DNA of 64,000 nt from Acrocarpospora macrocephala. Its GTDB lineage: Bacteria; Actinomycetota; Actinomycetes; Streptosporangiales; Streptosporangiaceae. Of this stretch, positions 1-9,211 are shown in pieces. Numbering within the stretch: the stretch's first letter is position 1; each line of letters begins with the position of its first letter. The notes below the pieces were generated by a model. The model ran no database searches. It was not told where the DNA came from and saw only the letters and a list, made by a program, of their open reading frames with translations. Made by a program: the position numbers and the translations under genes. The stretch spans positions 1-64,000 of the forward strand of contig NZ_BLAE01000016.1 of the NCBI RefSeq assembly GCF_009687865.1. The letters are read 5' to 3'.

Positions 1-213
1 TGTGTCTCCGCTGGAATGGCTGCCCGCCCGAAGGAAGAAGTCATCCGCCGACGCGGGGGTGTTCTCGTCGTCGCCCGTGGACACGGAGAGGTCGTCGCTG
101 GGGTAGAGGATTTTCACGATCTCGAGGATCGGCGGATCGGCGGCCGCAGGGGAGGGGACGGCGGCCAGTGCGGCCGCCGTCATGAGTGTGACCAGCAGGG
201 AGAACGCCCTCAT
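1..213 (-). CDS. secreted protein, N-terminal part (runs off the window)
   Basis: The minus-strand reading frame starts at an ATG complementary to 211-213 and is still open at base 1. An AAGGAG ribosome binding site sits about 6 bases upstream. The first ~25 residues are a clear Sec signal peptide (MRAFSLLVTLMT, then an Ala-rich stretch ending PSPAAA). The mature part begins DPPILEIVKILYPSDD and continues acidic and Ser-rich, so the protein is exported. Only 71 residues are visible, too few to name a family. The AT-rich stretch just upstream (about 280-360) is the likely promoter region. Confidence 0.7.
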   Translation of the reverse strand, partial: MRAFSLLVTLMTAAALAAVPSPAAADPPILEIVKILYPSDDLSVSTGDDENTPASADDFFLRAGSHSSGDT

Positions 214-733
214 CAGACTCCTTGGGATGCGGAGAGGATCAATGGCATCGCCAGGAAAGCCAACAAATTCTCCCGTTAAGCAAAATATTGACTTTTCGAA
301 TACCGAATTGGAAAGGGCGACAAATACCGTCATTATTCCAAATCAACGGTTACTTTCTGGCAGCAGCGGCGACGTGTCGAACCTCTGGTCGACCGGGTCG
401 TCGGCCGCGGCGGCGGGGACGACGCGATCCACCGGCCGTCCTGCGGTTACGGGTGCGGGCCGGTCATGAGCATCCGGTCGGTCGACTTGTGGGGCGCGCT
501 CGCCCGTCTCCGGGTCGATCACGTTTCCGGGCGATATGTGAGTCGCCCCGGCCCGTACGAGCAGCGTCGTGCCCGGGATATGTGCCGTGATACCGCCGCC
601 GGGGTGGGTGAGAAGGCCGAACCTCCGGCCGGGCGGGGGCTGGCGAAGGCCGCGCTGACCGGCGCGAGAATGTCGGTCGGCGCTGCCATGCTCTGTCGCG
701 AACGTGTTCGACGTCTCGCGGAGGAGTCCTGCC
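214..733. other. intergenic region, AT-rich promoter segment
   Basis: This 520-base gap separates two divergent genes. Bases ~275-360 are strikingly AT-rich for this genome (runs such as AAAATATTGACTTTTCGAAT), as expected for promoter DNA serving the minus-strand secreted protein. Bases 360-730 return to high GC; the open frames there are not protein-like and I see no other feature. Confidence 0.4.
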
Positions 734-1687
734 ATGCAGAAACCCGGATGGTCCGGTCTCAGGTGGAACGACTGGAAAGACCTCGAGCTGATCCGGGCCA
801 GGCTCGACGCCGGCGCCGACCCTGACCTGCCCGCCGACTTCCACGAGCCACCGCTGACCTTCGCGGCCCAGGCCGGTTCCCCGGAAGTGATCGCCGAACT
901 GGCGGCCCGCGTCCGCGACGTCGACGCGGAGTACGCCGGATGCACCCCGCTCTGGGACGCCGTCTACGCAGGCCGCCCCGACAACGCCCGCGCCCTGGCC
1001 GAGGCGGGCGCCGACCCCTGGCGCCCGATGATGGCCGGATGGTCCCCCGGCCGCCTCAGCCTGGCCACCCCCACCCCCGACCTGTTCCCCGACCGCCCCG
1101 CCGGCGTGCTCCTGTCCGCCGCCGAGACCGCCGCCGTCGCGGAGGCCCGGCGGCTGAACGCGGCCGTGGGCCGCTTCTCCCCCCACGAGGGCCTGGGCGT
1201 AGCCTGCGTGTCCGGCATCGGCACGGCCGAGGCGGTGCGGCGCCTGGAGGCCACCCCGCTCGGCGACGACGAAGACCCCAACGAGATAGTGGCGCGGTAC
1301 GCCGACGGCAAGGAGTCCATGGCCATCGTCGGTGTGAGCGACGTGCCCGGCGGATGCGTCGTCACCCAGCCGTGGGGATTCATGCCGTCTACCCCCAAAG
1401 TCGGCGAACTCCTGTCGAAAGGCACCGTCTGTTACGCCATGTACGCCAACGCGGCGAGCGGCAACCAGGGCAGTTTCCACCGCGACGGCGTCCAGATCTA
1501 TTGGGACGACCGCGGTGACCCGAGCCCCGAGTACGCACCCGACGAGTTCCTCGACCGCTACCTCTACAAGCGCCAGGCCGTGGCCTACTCCTGCGCCCGC
1601 GCGGGCCTGCGACTCACCGACCGCCGCCCCATCGTCGGCCCGCCCGACTTGTGGGTCAGGCTCCCAGAGCGGGACTACTGGCACTGA
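734..1687 (+). CDS. ankyrin-repeat protein with C-terminal DUF6461-like half
   Basis: The 317-residue product opens with MQKPGWSG. The ATG at 734 follows a GAGGAG ribosome binding site with 7 bases of spacing, so the upstream in-frame ATG at 704 is less likely. Residues ~15-105 hold about three degenerate ankyrin repeats (ELIRARLDAGADPDLP; PPLTFAAQAGSPEVIAEL; TPLWDAVYAGRPDNARALAE), a protein-binding scaffold. The second half (GVACVSGIGTAEAVRRL through VTQPWGFMPST to YWDDRGD) resembles actinobacterial DUF6461-type domains of unknown role; that match is from memory and tentative. No signal peptide or membrane segment is seen, so it is probably cytoplasmic. It runs tail to tail with the permease gene. 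Confidence 0.75.
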   Translation: MQKPGWSGLRWNDWKDLELIRARLDAGADPDLPADFHEPPLTFAAQAGSPEVIAELAARVRDVDAEYAGCTPLWDAVYAGRPDNARALAEAGADPWRPMMAGWSPGRLSLATPTPDLFPDRPAGVLLSAAETAAVAEARRLNAAVGRFSPHEGLGVACVSGIGTAEAVRRLEATPLGDDEDPNEIVARYADGKESMAIVGVSDVPGGCVVTQPWGFMPSTPKVGELLSKGTVCYAMYANAASGNQGSFHRDGVQIYWDDRGDPSPEYAPDEFLDRYLYKRQAVAYSCARAGLRLTDRRPIVGPPDLWVRLPERDYWH

Positions 1688-1759
1688 TCGTCAGACTGTG
1701 GATCACAGATCCAGGTCCAGCCCGGCCACGAGGACGACGTGGCCCTGGTGGTGCTGCGC

Positions 1760-4132
1760 TCACTCCGCGCGGAGTACTCCGGCCAGGCGGAACCGTCCGG
1801 CTGAATGGGCGGGGAGGGCGGCGAGGACGACGGCGGCGGCCAGGGCGGCCGGGGCGATCAGCAGGATCGCCGCCAGCGGGCTCGGGGGGACGTAGCTGAG
1901 CGGGGTGCTTTCCGCGACCACGCGCCAGAGGGCGCGGCCCAGCGCGACGCCCAGTGGCGCGCCGATTCCGACGGCGACGGCGGCGAGGGTGAGGGCCTGG
2001 GTGAGCACGGCCGCCCGAGACTGCGCGGGGGTGAGGCCGAGGGCGCGCATGACCGCGATCTCGTGGCGGCGGCGGCGCACGGTGGCGGTGACCGCGTGCG
2101 CGGCGGCGGCCAGGGCGAGCACGCCCAGGAAGACGCCCAGCGCGACCGGCAGCCCGCGCACCCCCTGGATCTGCGCCAGCTGGAGCGGGACCAGGGCGGG
2201 CAGCATGCTGACCCGGTCGCCGCCCGGCACCGCGCGCACGGCGGTTTTCAGACGAGTGATGGTCTCCCCCAGTTCCGTGCCCGGACGCAGCGTGATGACC
2301 GCCAGGCCCGCGTCGAAAGAGGAGAAGAGCGCATCGTACCCGTCCGGTGTGATCAGCGCCCCATCGTTGTAGTCGTTATCTGGACCTATGGGGACGAAAC
2401 CAATGCCCGACACCAGGAACTCCCGGCTGCCGTCCGAGCCGCTCACCCAGATCCGGTCGCCTTCGGCGGCGGCCAGCCGACCGGCCGTGCCGACCGCCAG
2501 CGCGATCTCGTCCGCGGCGGCGGGCGGGCGGCCGCGCACCAGGGTGACGGGCACGGGACCGCCCACGCTGTACACCGGGAAGGTGATGTCGCCAGCCGTC
2601 ACCGTGGCGGACTTCCTGGCGTCCGCGCCGGTGACCGCCGGGTCGGCGGTGAGCACGGTGAGGATCTCCCGTGGCGCTGGGCCGGTGCCGTTGAGGCCGA
2701 TGAAGGCGACGAGCTGGTGCGTCTGGCCGTATCTGACGGGGTTACTCGCCGCGTCGGCGATCCCGGCGGAGAAGGTGAGGGCGGCCATGACGCCGAGCAC
2801 CCCGGCCACGGAGCCGACCATCGCCGACCGCACCGGCGTCGCCTGACCGCGCCCGCGTTCCAGCGCGAACCGCAGGCCGGCCACCATCGCCACCGGCCAG
2901 CCCAGCCGGGCCGCGCCGTCCACCAGGACCGATCTCCGGACAGCGGTGCGGGCGTTCGCGGTCAGCGCGTACAGGCAGGCGCCGGTGCCGATCACCACGG
3001 GGACGATCAAGAGGGCGGGCAAAAGGATCAGCCAGTCGGCGTCCAGCCCTGGGGCGGGCTCGAAGGCCGCGGCGGCGCCGATCGGCATCCAAATCGAGGC
3101 GACGCCCGCGCCCGCCACGCCCAGCAGCGTGCCGGGGACGGCCGCCACCGCCGATCCGGCCGCGGCGGCGGCTGCGGCGCGGCGGGGTCCCAGCCCGGCG
3201 GCGCGCAGGGCTCTCAGCTCGGCCCGGGACACGTCGGTCAGCCGGGCCGCGTACTGGGCGATCATGAAGGCGGCGGCGGCCAGCGCGGCGAGCGCGAAGG
3301 CCCGCAGGACCGCGGCCTCATAGGCCACCAGGCGGTCGCGGTCGCGGTAGACCAGCGACAGGTCCCTGACCTTGAGCCGGGACGGGCCGGTCAGCTCGGT
3401 CAGCCGGCGGCGGAGGTCGGCGACGCCGCTCGCGCCGCCCCGCAGGCGGACGAGCGCGTTGGTGAAGGTGACGCCACGGGTGCCCAGGAAGTTGGCCGGG
3501 TAGCGGGTGAACAGGCCCGGCGACGGAATGACGACGGCCTCGCCGTCGCTCGGGTCGGTGAACTGCGGTGAGCGGATGACCCCGACGATCCGCGCGGTCA
3601 CCCGCGGCCCACGAGCCCGGATCTGGGTGGTGTCGGCGTCGGCGAGCAGGTCCACGTCTTCGGGGCGGTGCAGGATGATGGTGAGCGAATCGCCGGCCCG
3701 CTTGCCGTACCGTTCCAGGAATCGGGGCAGCACCACCACCTCGTCGGCACGTGCCGGATCGGGGAGGCGGCCGTCAAGGAGGACCGGCCGCTCGATGCCC
3801 TGCCAGATACCCGGCCCCGCGGGCGGCGTCGAGTTCCACCCCAGCTCCACGCCCTCCACATAGAAGGGGGTGGTGAGGAACGGCGCGACCGCGGCCACGC
3901 CGGGCAGGCTACGGACCAGGTCCCAGTCGAACGACGGATCCTGGGTCAGCACCTGCACGTCGGCGGGCAGGGTGACGGCGCGCAGCCGGTCGAGCGCGCT
4001 CTCGCCGCGCCGGGCCGCGGCCAGGGCCGCCAGGACGGTCGCCGTCGCGAACGCCACCAGCAGGGCCAGCACGGCCAGGCCGCGCCACCGCACCCGGAAC
4101 TCGTGCCGGAGCCAGAGCAGGAGGAACGTCAC
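1760..4132 (-). CDS. FtsX/MacB-like ABC transporter permease
   Basis: A 790-residue membrane protein beginning MTFLLLWLRHEFRVRWRG (GTG start at 4132 with a TGAGG-type site upstream). One transmembrane helix near residues 17-38 is followed by a large extracytoplasmic domain, then a block of helices from ~270 to ~470, a second large external domain, and three C-terminal helices around 675-780. The C-terminal segment RRRRHEIAVMRALGLTPAQ is the typical FtsX-like permease signature just before the last helices. Such proteins work with a separate ATPase to transduce mechanical force or export lipids and peptides. No ATP-binding subunit gene lies next to it, which is unusual. It is the last gene of the kinase-regulator-hydrolase-permease row, 41 bases after the hydrolase. 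Confidence 0.9.
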   Translation of the reverse strand: MTFLLLWLRHEFRVRWRGLAVLALLVAFATATVLAALAAARRGESALDRLRAVTLPADVQVLTQDPSFDWDLVRSLPGVAAVAPFLTTPFYVEGVELGWNSTPPAGPGIWQGIERPVLLDGRLPDPARADEVVVLPRFLERYGKRAGDSLTIILHRPEDVDLLADADTTQIRARGPRVTARIVGVIRSPQFTDPSDGEAVVIPSPGLFTRYPANFLGTRGVTFTNALVRLRGGASGVADLRRRLTELTGPSRLKVRDLSLVYRDRDRLVAYEAAVLRAFALAALAAAAFMIAQYAARLTDVSRAELRALRAAGLGPRRAAAAAAAGSAVAAVPGTLLGVAGAGVASIWMPIGAAAAFEPAPGLDADWLILLPALLIVPVVIGTGACLYALTANARTAVRRSVLVDGAARLGWPVAMVAGLRFALERGRGQATPVRSAMVGSVAGVLGVMAALTFSAGIADAASNPVRYGQTHQLVAFIGLNGTGPAPREILTVLTADPAVTGADARKSATVTAGDITFPVYSVGGPVPVTLVRGRPPAAADEIALAVGTAGRLAAAEGDRIWVSGSDGSREFLVSGIGFVPIGPDNDYNDGALITPDGYDALFSSFDAGLAVITLRPGTELGETITRLKTAVRAVPGGDRVSMLPALVPLQLAQIQGVRGLPVALGVFLGVLALAAAAHAVTATVRRRRHEIAVMRALGLTPAQSRAAVLTQALTLAAVAVGIGAPLGVALGRALWRVVAESTPLSYVPPSPLAAILLIAPAALAAAVVLAALPAHSAGRFRLAGVLRAE

Positions 4133-4173
4133 AAGCCTCAGTCTCGTCGCCGGATTCCGCCCGTCCTACCGGG

Positions 4174-6201
4174 TTAGCCCCCCGACTCAGCCGACGTGCA
4201 CGACGGGGCCGGCGCCGTCACCGGCTCGTCATGCCGGGTGTCGCTCGGCTGCCGGTGGATGTACGCGTCGAGCGCCAGCAGCGCGAGGTTCCCCACTGCG
4301 GCTGCGCCCACGATCGTGGTGAGCAGCGACGCGAGATCCGACGCCGCGCCAAAGCCGAGGGCCGCGCCGAGCAGGGCCCCGCCGGCCGCTGCGGCCAGGC
4401 CCGCACGCCGGGTCCAGGCCGGCCCGCCCCGCCGGGTCCAGGCCGCGTAGGCGCCGAGCCCCACGGCCAGGCCGACCGAGGGCACGGCGAGCGCCGCGCT
4501 GCCCACGAAGACCTGCGGCCGGATCGCCCAGACCAGCAGCACGGCCAGCAACCATCCGCCGAGGCCGAGCGGCAGCGGCGTGAGGACCCGCAGCCAGACG
4601 CCGGTCCGCCGGCGGAAGCCGCCGTTCCGGCGGGCGTGCCGGGCCATCGCCACGAGCAGGAGCACGGCGAGCAGCGCACCGCCGGTGGCGCCGCCGGCCA
4701 GGATCTTGCCGATGGCCGACATGCTCGTCGCGGGCTCGAAGTCGACGGGACGCGGGCCGAACCGCGAGGAGTCCACCGTGCCCTGGTCGAAGAACGTGGT
4801 CAGCAGCTGCTGACCGGCCTCCAGCTGGTGCTCCCAGAAGTCGCCGGTGTGGCCCAGCTCGGGAAGGGTCACCTGCTTGCCCCGGGACAGCGCCGGCAAC
4901 AGCTCCTTGGTGGCCAGCTCGGCGGGGGTGGAGAAGTCGACGGTGCCGCCGATCAGCAGGGTCTCGACGTCGCTCTTGCGGACCGTACGGTATTCGGCGT
5001 TGTCGGGGCTGTCCGGCCACACCTGGTAGAAGCCCGACGGGCCGCCCCAGAGCAGGTCGGTGGCCGCGTTGCCGAGGATCGAGCCGGGGTCGCCGCCGGC
5101 GTCGTAGTAGCGCTGGGCGGCCGGCGCGTCGATCATGCCGAACGAGGCGAACTCGCCCCATACGAACGAGCCGGGCACGACCAGGTCGGCGATCGTCGAC
5201 AGCGCCCAGAAGGAGCCGGCGTCGCCGCGCAGGTAGGCGTCGGTCAGGGCGGGCGCGTTGAGCGGCGCGGAGCCCTTGCCGTTCTGGAACATGCCGTACA
5301 TGCCCGCGATCCGGACGTTGCCCTCCTTGATCGGCAGCGGCCCCCAGCGGCCCGGGACGTCGGCGGCGGCACTGCGCATCGAGGCCGCGAGATCATCCGT
5401 ACGGGCGGAGCACTGGGCGTCCGCGCGGCACAGTTCCGCGTACCGGGCGAACTGCTGGTCGGTGATCCGCGGGTCCCAGACGAAGTGGCCGGGCGGATTC
5501 ACCGAGATCATCGCCGAGCGGAACAGCGACCGCGGGTAACGCCAGGAGTAGATCATCGCGGTCCGCGTGCCTGCGCTCGAGCTGATCAGGTTGATCCGCG
5601 AATAGCCCAGCGCGGTGCGCGCGGCCTCCAGGTCGTCGACCCGCTGCGGGATCGAGTAGCCAGTGAGGTCGATGCCGTCGCCGGTCAGCCGGCTGGCGCA
5701 CGCCTCGAAGGCCCGGGTGGCGGCGCGCAGCGACTCGGCACCGGCGAGGTCGGACGACGACTGCAGGGTCTCGGTCACCTCGGGACAGTCGAGCCGCCGC
5801 GACCCGTCGACCCCGCGGTATCCGACCAGGACCACATCGTGGTTGCCGGTCAGCCGGCTCGCCTGCGGGAACTTCAGGTTGGTGGCGCCCGGCCCTCCGT
5901 TGAGCCGGAAGATCGGTTCCCCCGGACTGGGCCCGGTCGCCCGGATCCGGATCACCGGCAGGGCGATCAGGTCGGTCGCCGGGTCGCGCCGATTCTCCGG
6001 CACGACCAGCGTGCCGCAGTCGGCCGGCACGGTCCCGGCCTCCGTGTCGTAGTCGCAAGGCTCCATGGTGAGCGAACCGGGCCGCGCGCCGGCGGGAACC
6101 GCCAGGGTGTCCTCCGGCCGCAGGTTCAGGTAGGCGAGGGCGAGAACGAGGATGCCGATGACCGTGAGGGCGATGGCGCGGACAACAGTTCGCTTTGTCA
6201 T
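4174..6201 (-). CDS. alpha/beta hydrolase (TAP-like) with C-terminal membrane domain
   Basis: A 675-residue protein. An N-terminal signal anchor spans residues ~5-26. The alpha/beta-hydrolase fold follows with an oxyanion region FRLNGGPGATN (98-108), the strand-turn VLVGYRGVDGSRRLDCPE (124-141) and the nucleophile elbow ISSSAGT (Ser209), where the usual first Gly of GxSxG is Ser. The C-terminal catalytic part reads LLIGGTVDFSTPAELA and LPELGHTGDFW, supplying Asp and His, as in the SlpD/TAP tripeptidyl-aminopeptidase-like family. Unusually, four to five transmembrane helices occupy the last ~170 residues. The enzyme domain should face outside. It sits 88 bases downstream of the response regulator, behind a 22-bp palindrome, so it may be a target of that system. 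Confidence 0.85.
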   Translation of the reverse strand: MTKRTVVRAIALTVIGILVLALAYLNLRPEDTLAVPAGARPGSLTMEPCDYDTEAGTVPADCGTLVVPENRRDPATDLIALPVIRIRATGPSPGEPIFRLNGGPGATNLKFPQASRLTGNHDVVLVGYRGVDGSRRLDCPEVTETLQSSSDLAGAESLRAATRAFEACASRLTGDGIDLTGYSIPQRVDDLEAARTALGYSRINLISSSAGTRTAMIYSWRYPRSLFRSAMISVNPPGHFVWDPRITDQQFARYAELCRADAQCSARTDDLAASMRSAAADVPGRWGPLPIKEGNVRIAGMYGMFQNGKGSAPLNAPALTDAYLRGDAGSFWALSTIADLVVPGSFVWGEFASFGMIDAPAAQRYYDAGGDPGSILGNAATDLLWGGPSGFYQVWPDSPDNAEYRTVRKSDVETLLIGGTVDFSTPAELATKELLPALSRGKQVTLPELGHTGDFWEHQLEAGQQLLTTFFDQGTVDSSRFGPRPVDFEPATSMSAIGKILAGGATGGALLAVLLLVAMARHARRNGGFRRRTGVWLRVLTPLPLGLGGWLLAVLLVWAIRPQVFVGSAALAVPSVGLAVGLGAYAAWTRRGGPAWTRRAGLAAAAGGALLGAALGFGAASDLASLLTTIVGAAAVGNLALLALDAYIHRQPSDTRHDEPVTAPAPSCTSAESGG

Positions 6202-6256
6202 GCCCGAAACCTAGAAATTCGCGGCCGTCCGGACGTCCCTCCGGGGAGGACAGTGC

Positions 6257-6278
6257 GCGTACCCCAGCTGGGGTACGC
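6257..6278. promoter_or_regulatory. 22-bp perfect palindrome, candidate operator
   Basis: The sequence reads GCGTACCCCAG followed by its exact reverse complement, with no spacer. It lies in the short gap between the response-regulator stop and the hydrolase start, 56 bases before the hydrolase ATG. LuxR/NarL-type regulators bind such dyads as dimers, so this is a candidate site for the adjacent regulator controlling hydrolase and permease. A hairpin terminator is less likely: there is no loop and no T-tract. Confidence 0.55.
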
Positions 6279-6288
6279 CCCCCGAGTC

Positions 6289-6945
6289 CTACATCAGGCC
6301 GCCGCGGTAGGCGACCACGACCGCCTGGGCTCGGTCCCGCGCATCGATCTTGGCGAGGATCCGCTTCACGTGCGTCTTGATGGTCGACTCCGCGATGGTG
6401 AGCAGGTCGGCGATCTCCGCGTTGGAGTAGCCCTCGGCGACCAGCTTCAGCACCTCCCGCTCACGCCCGGTGAGCTGGGCCAAGCGTCGCGACTCAGGCG
6501 ATTCCGTACGGCCGGCGGACGATCGCGTGACGAACTGCCCGACCAGTTCGCGGGTGACCGCCGGGTCGATCAGCGCGTCCCCGGAGGCGAGGGTGTGGAT
6601 CGCGTCGATCAGCCGCTCCGGCGACGCGCGCTTGAGCAGAAACCCGCTGGCCCCGGCCTGCAGCGCCCCCCACACGTACTCGTCGTGGTGGAAGGTCGTC
6701 AGCACCAGCACCCGGGTCGGGAACCCGGCCGCGACAATCCGCCGGGTCGCCTCGATGCCGTCGATCCCCGGCATCCGCACATCCATCACGACCACGTCCG
6801 GCCCGAGGGACCGGCACAGCGCGACCGCCTGCAACCCGTCGGCCGCCTCACCCACGACTTCGATGCCCTCGGCAGTGCCGAGCACGACGGCCACCCCCGC
6901 CCGCAGCAACGCGTCGTCATCGGCGAGCAACACGCGTACCGTCAT
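6289..6945 (-). CDS. NarL/LuxR-family response regulator
   Basis: A 218-residue two-component regulator. The receiver domain (1-120) has the acidic pocket ADDDALLR (Asp9-Asp11), phospho-acceptor Asp55 in VVVMDVRMPG, a TTFHHDEY switch segment and the conserved Lys in GFLLKRASPE. The LuxR-type helix-turn-helix follows at ~150-215 (LTGREREVLKLVAEGYSN, EIADLLTIAESTIKTHV). The start overlaps the kinase stop as ATGA, so the two are translationally coupled. With its kinase gene interrupted, its phosphorylation status is uncertain. A likely binding site is the palindrome just downstream of its own gene. Confidence 0.95.
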   Translation of the reverse strand: MTVRVLLADDDALLRAGVAVVLGTAEGIEVVGEAADGLQAVALCRSLGPDVVVMDVRMPGIDGIEATRRIVAAGFPTRVLVLTTFHHDEYVWGALQAGASGFLLKRASPERLIDAIHTLASGDALIDPAVTRELVGQFVTRSSAGRTESPESRRLAQLTGREREVLKLVAEGYSNAEIADLLTIAESTIKTHVKRILAKIDARDRAQAVVVAYRGGLM

Positions 6946-8093
6946 CGAGCCGGCTCCTCGGCAGCAGTCGTGACCGAGGTCAGCGGCAGCCGGGCATGCA
7001 CCTGAAAGCCCCCACGACCGGCCGGACCGTAGGTCACCGTGCCCTCGAAGAGGGCAACCCGCTCCCGGATGCCGAGCAGCCCCCGGCCGGGCCGATAGCC
7101 GACCACCGGCCCGCGCCCGTCATCCCGGATCACCACCTCCAGCCACTGCCCGTCCCGCCGCAGCGTGACGTCGGCGCCGCTGGCATCGGCATGCTTCAGC
7201 GCGTTGGTCAGGCTCTCCTGGACGATCCGGTACGCCGTGAGGTCGAGGCTGCGCGGCAGGTCGAGACCGGCCCCGACCTGGACGGTCACCCGCAGCCCCG
7301 CCTGGCTCATCCGCTGCGCGAGGTCGGGCAGCGTGGCGACACCGGACGCGTCCGCCGGCCGATCCCCGTCCGGGTCGTCGCTGCGCAGAACCCCGAGCAC
7401 CCGATCGAGCTCGGTGAGGGCGTCCCGCCCGGCCCGCTCCAGATCGCTCAGCAGCCCCCGCGCCTTCGCCGGATCCTTGTCCAGCACCCGCCGTCCCGCC
7501 CCCGCTTGCATGAGCATGAGATTGACCGTGTGGCCGACGAGATCGTGCAGCTCACGGGCGATGCGGGCCCGCTCACCGGCCACCGCCCGTTCCTGGATGA
7601 GCCGCCGGGCGGTCTGCTGCTCCTCGCGCCGCCGCGCCATCGCATAGCCCACCGACCACATAGCCAGCCACACCAGCAAAACCCCCGCCGGCTGGGTAGG
7701 CGCCGTGACGTCGCGGGCGGCAAATTAGACACCCATGCACCCGAGCAGAATCCCCAGCCCCCACCACGCCTGCCGGCGACCGGCATACAGCGCCACCGAG
7801 AAGACCCCAAGCAGATTCGCGTACGGCGCCAGCCAGCTAGGCGACGCGACAAGCACCTCAAAACAAAGCGCCGCCGCGCTCAACACAAAGGCACCAAACG
7901 GAACCCGCCGCCGCAACGCCACCGCCACCGCAAGCCCCACGCCCGCCACCACCCTGGCCGCGGCATCCCACCCCGACGCTGGCGCCGCGTCGAGCATGAA
8001 CCGCTCAACCAGCAGCGCCACCAGAACGCCGGCCCCCAGCACACCATCGACGGCGAGCGCCGAAGTACGCCCGCTCACCGGCCGCGCTCCCAA
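6942..8093 (-). pseudogene. NarL-type sensor histidine kinase interrupted by one in-frame stop
   Basis: Two halves lie in the same frame, split only by a TAA at 7725-7727. The upstream half (TTG start at 8093) encodes about four transmembrane helices (LAVDGVLGAGVLVALLVERF through GRRQAWWGLGILLGCMGV). The downstream half resumes FAARDVTAPTQPAGVLLVW, completes the last helix and then shows the dimerisation/H-box (RIARELHDLVGHTVN), the N-box VQESLTNALKHA and the G-boxes DDGRGP and GRGLLGIRERV of HisKA_3 kinases. A CAA-to-TAA change would explain it. The catalytic half can restart at a TTG (7679) and might still be made as a 245-residue kinase. The 3' end overlaps the regulator by 4 bases. A sequencing error cannot be excluded. 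Confidence 0.85.
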
Positions 8094-8449
8094 CCAGGAA
8101 AGCCCATGATGGACGCACGCTACCAGTCAAACCCCAGCAGCCCACCGCCCCACCGGAGTCGCCCACCCAGATCCAAGCGTGCCCCGCATAGATAGGGGAA
8201 GGCGCGTCCCAGCGGAAGGCCTCGCCGCTGACCATGTCATGCGGAGAAGGCGGTGATCCGCCGGGCATCCGCCACCTGATGGTCGTGCACCGTCGCCCGC
8301 CTCCCCCACGCCCTGGCCGACCTGCTGCGCGCCTTCCTCCCCGTCATCACCGCCCTCGGCGAGCTGACCTGCGGACGGCGCAGACGGCCGTCATGACCAC
8401 CCCGCTGCTTCCGTGCCGGCGGCGGGACCGTCCCCCTCGGGTGTCTGCC
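8094..8449. other. intergenic region, nothing recognised
   Basis: This 356-base stretch lies between the divergent kinase and lipoprotein genes and is very GC- and C-rich. Open frames exist on both strands, but none has a ribosome binding site with protein-like composition. It presumably contains the divergent promoters. Confidence 0.3.
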
Positions 8450-9202
8450 ATGTCGCACTACCATCCAAGGGTGATCGAGAAGCAGGGCAAGGCCTCCTGG
8501 GCGAGGCCGACCACGCTCGGAGTGGTCTTGATCGTCCTCATCACCGCGGTGGGCTGCGCGCAAGGGTCCCGGGACGCGGACGGATCACCTTCGAAAGCAA
8601 GCACAGCGAGTGGGTCGAACGTGGTCAAGCTGATCGCTGAGGCCCCCGGCTGCGACGCGAAGCCGGAAGGGACGGGCTTCGCCTACGCGCCCGAACGAGT
8701 CATGACCACTGCGCACCTGGTGGCGGGCACCACCGGCCCAATCACGGTGATCGGAACCGACGGGAAGCGCTCCGAGGGCAGAGTCGTCCTCTTCGACCCA
8801 GGCCGTGACGTCGCCGTGCTGCGGGTGCCGGGCCTGCGCGCCGGATCGCTGGCCTTCGGCCCGATCGATCCCGGCGACAGCGCCACGCTCGTGGGATATC
8901 CGAAGGGCGGGGACCTCACCGTGATATCGGGCAGCATCGGCCGCAGGGCCCCCGCCTACGGCCAGGACATCTACAACGAGCGCCAAGTCCTGCGCGAAGT
9001 CCTCATCGTTCATGCGGCCGTCGAGCCAGGGGTCCCGGGCGCGCCTCTGTTCAGGTCCGACGGAAAGGTCGCCGGGATGATCTTCGCCAGCGATCTCGAC
9101 AAGCCCAGCGGCTACGCGCTCACAGCCGAGGAGATCGCCCGCCCGGCGATGGACGGCACGACCGCCGCCGCGACCGCGTCCACGCAGGGATGCAGCGACT
9201 GA
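8450..9202 (+). CDS. trypsin-like (MarP/S1C-like) lipoprotein lacking the catalytic serine
   Basis: A 250-residue product. Residues 20-36 form a lipoprotein signal (LGVVLIVLITAVGC, lipid-attachment Cys36). The rest is a chymotrypsin-fold domain of the kind seen in MarP and other actinobacterial Trypsin_2 proteases: EGTGFAYAPERVMTTAHLV supplies His89, and FDPGRDVAVLRV supplies Asp120. Where the family has GNSGGPL the sequence reads GVPGAPL (194-200), so the nucleophile is Pro196. The fold should be kept but peptidase activity lost. An alternative GTG start at 8471 would still include the lipobox. No obvious operon partner. Confidence 0.75.
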   Translation: MSHYHPRVIEKQGKASWARPTTLGVVLIVLITAVGCAQGSRDADGSPSKASTASGSNVVKLIAEAPGCDAKPEGTGFAYAPERVMTTAHLVAGTTGPITVIGTDGKRSEGRVVLFDPGRDVAVLRVPGLRAGSLAFGPIDPGDSATLVGYPKGGDLTVISGSIGRRAPAYGQDIYNERQVLREVLIVHAAVEPGVPGAPLFRSDGKVAGMIFASDLDKPSGYALTAEEIARPAMDGTTAAATASTQGCSD

Positions 9203-9211
9203 GGCATGACC

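Noticed and set aside
1805..3571. A 588-codon plus-strand frame over the permease gene, and a 924-codon one at 4231-7005
   Set aside because: They are antisense shadows of well-supported minus-strand genes.
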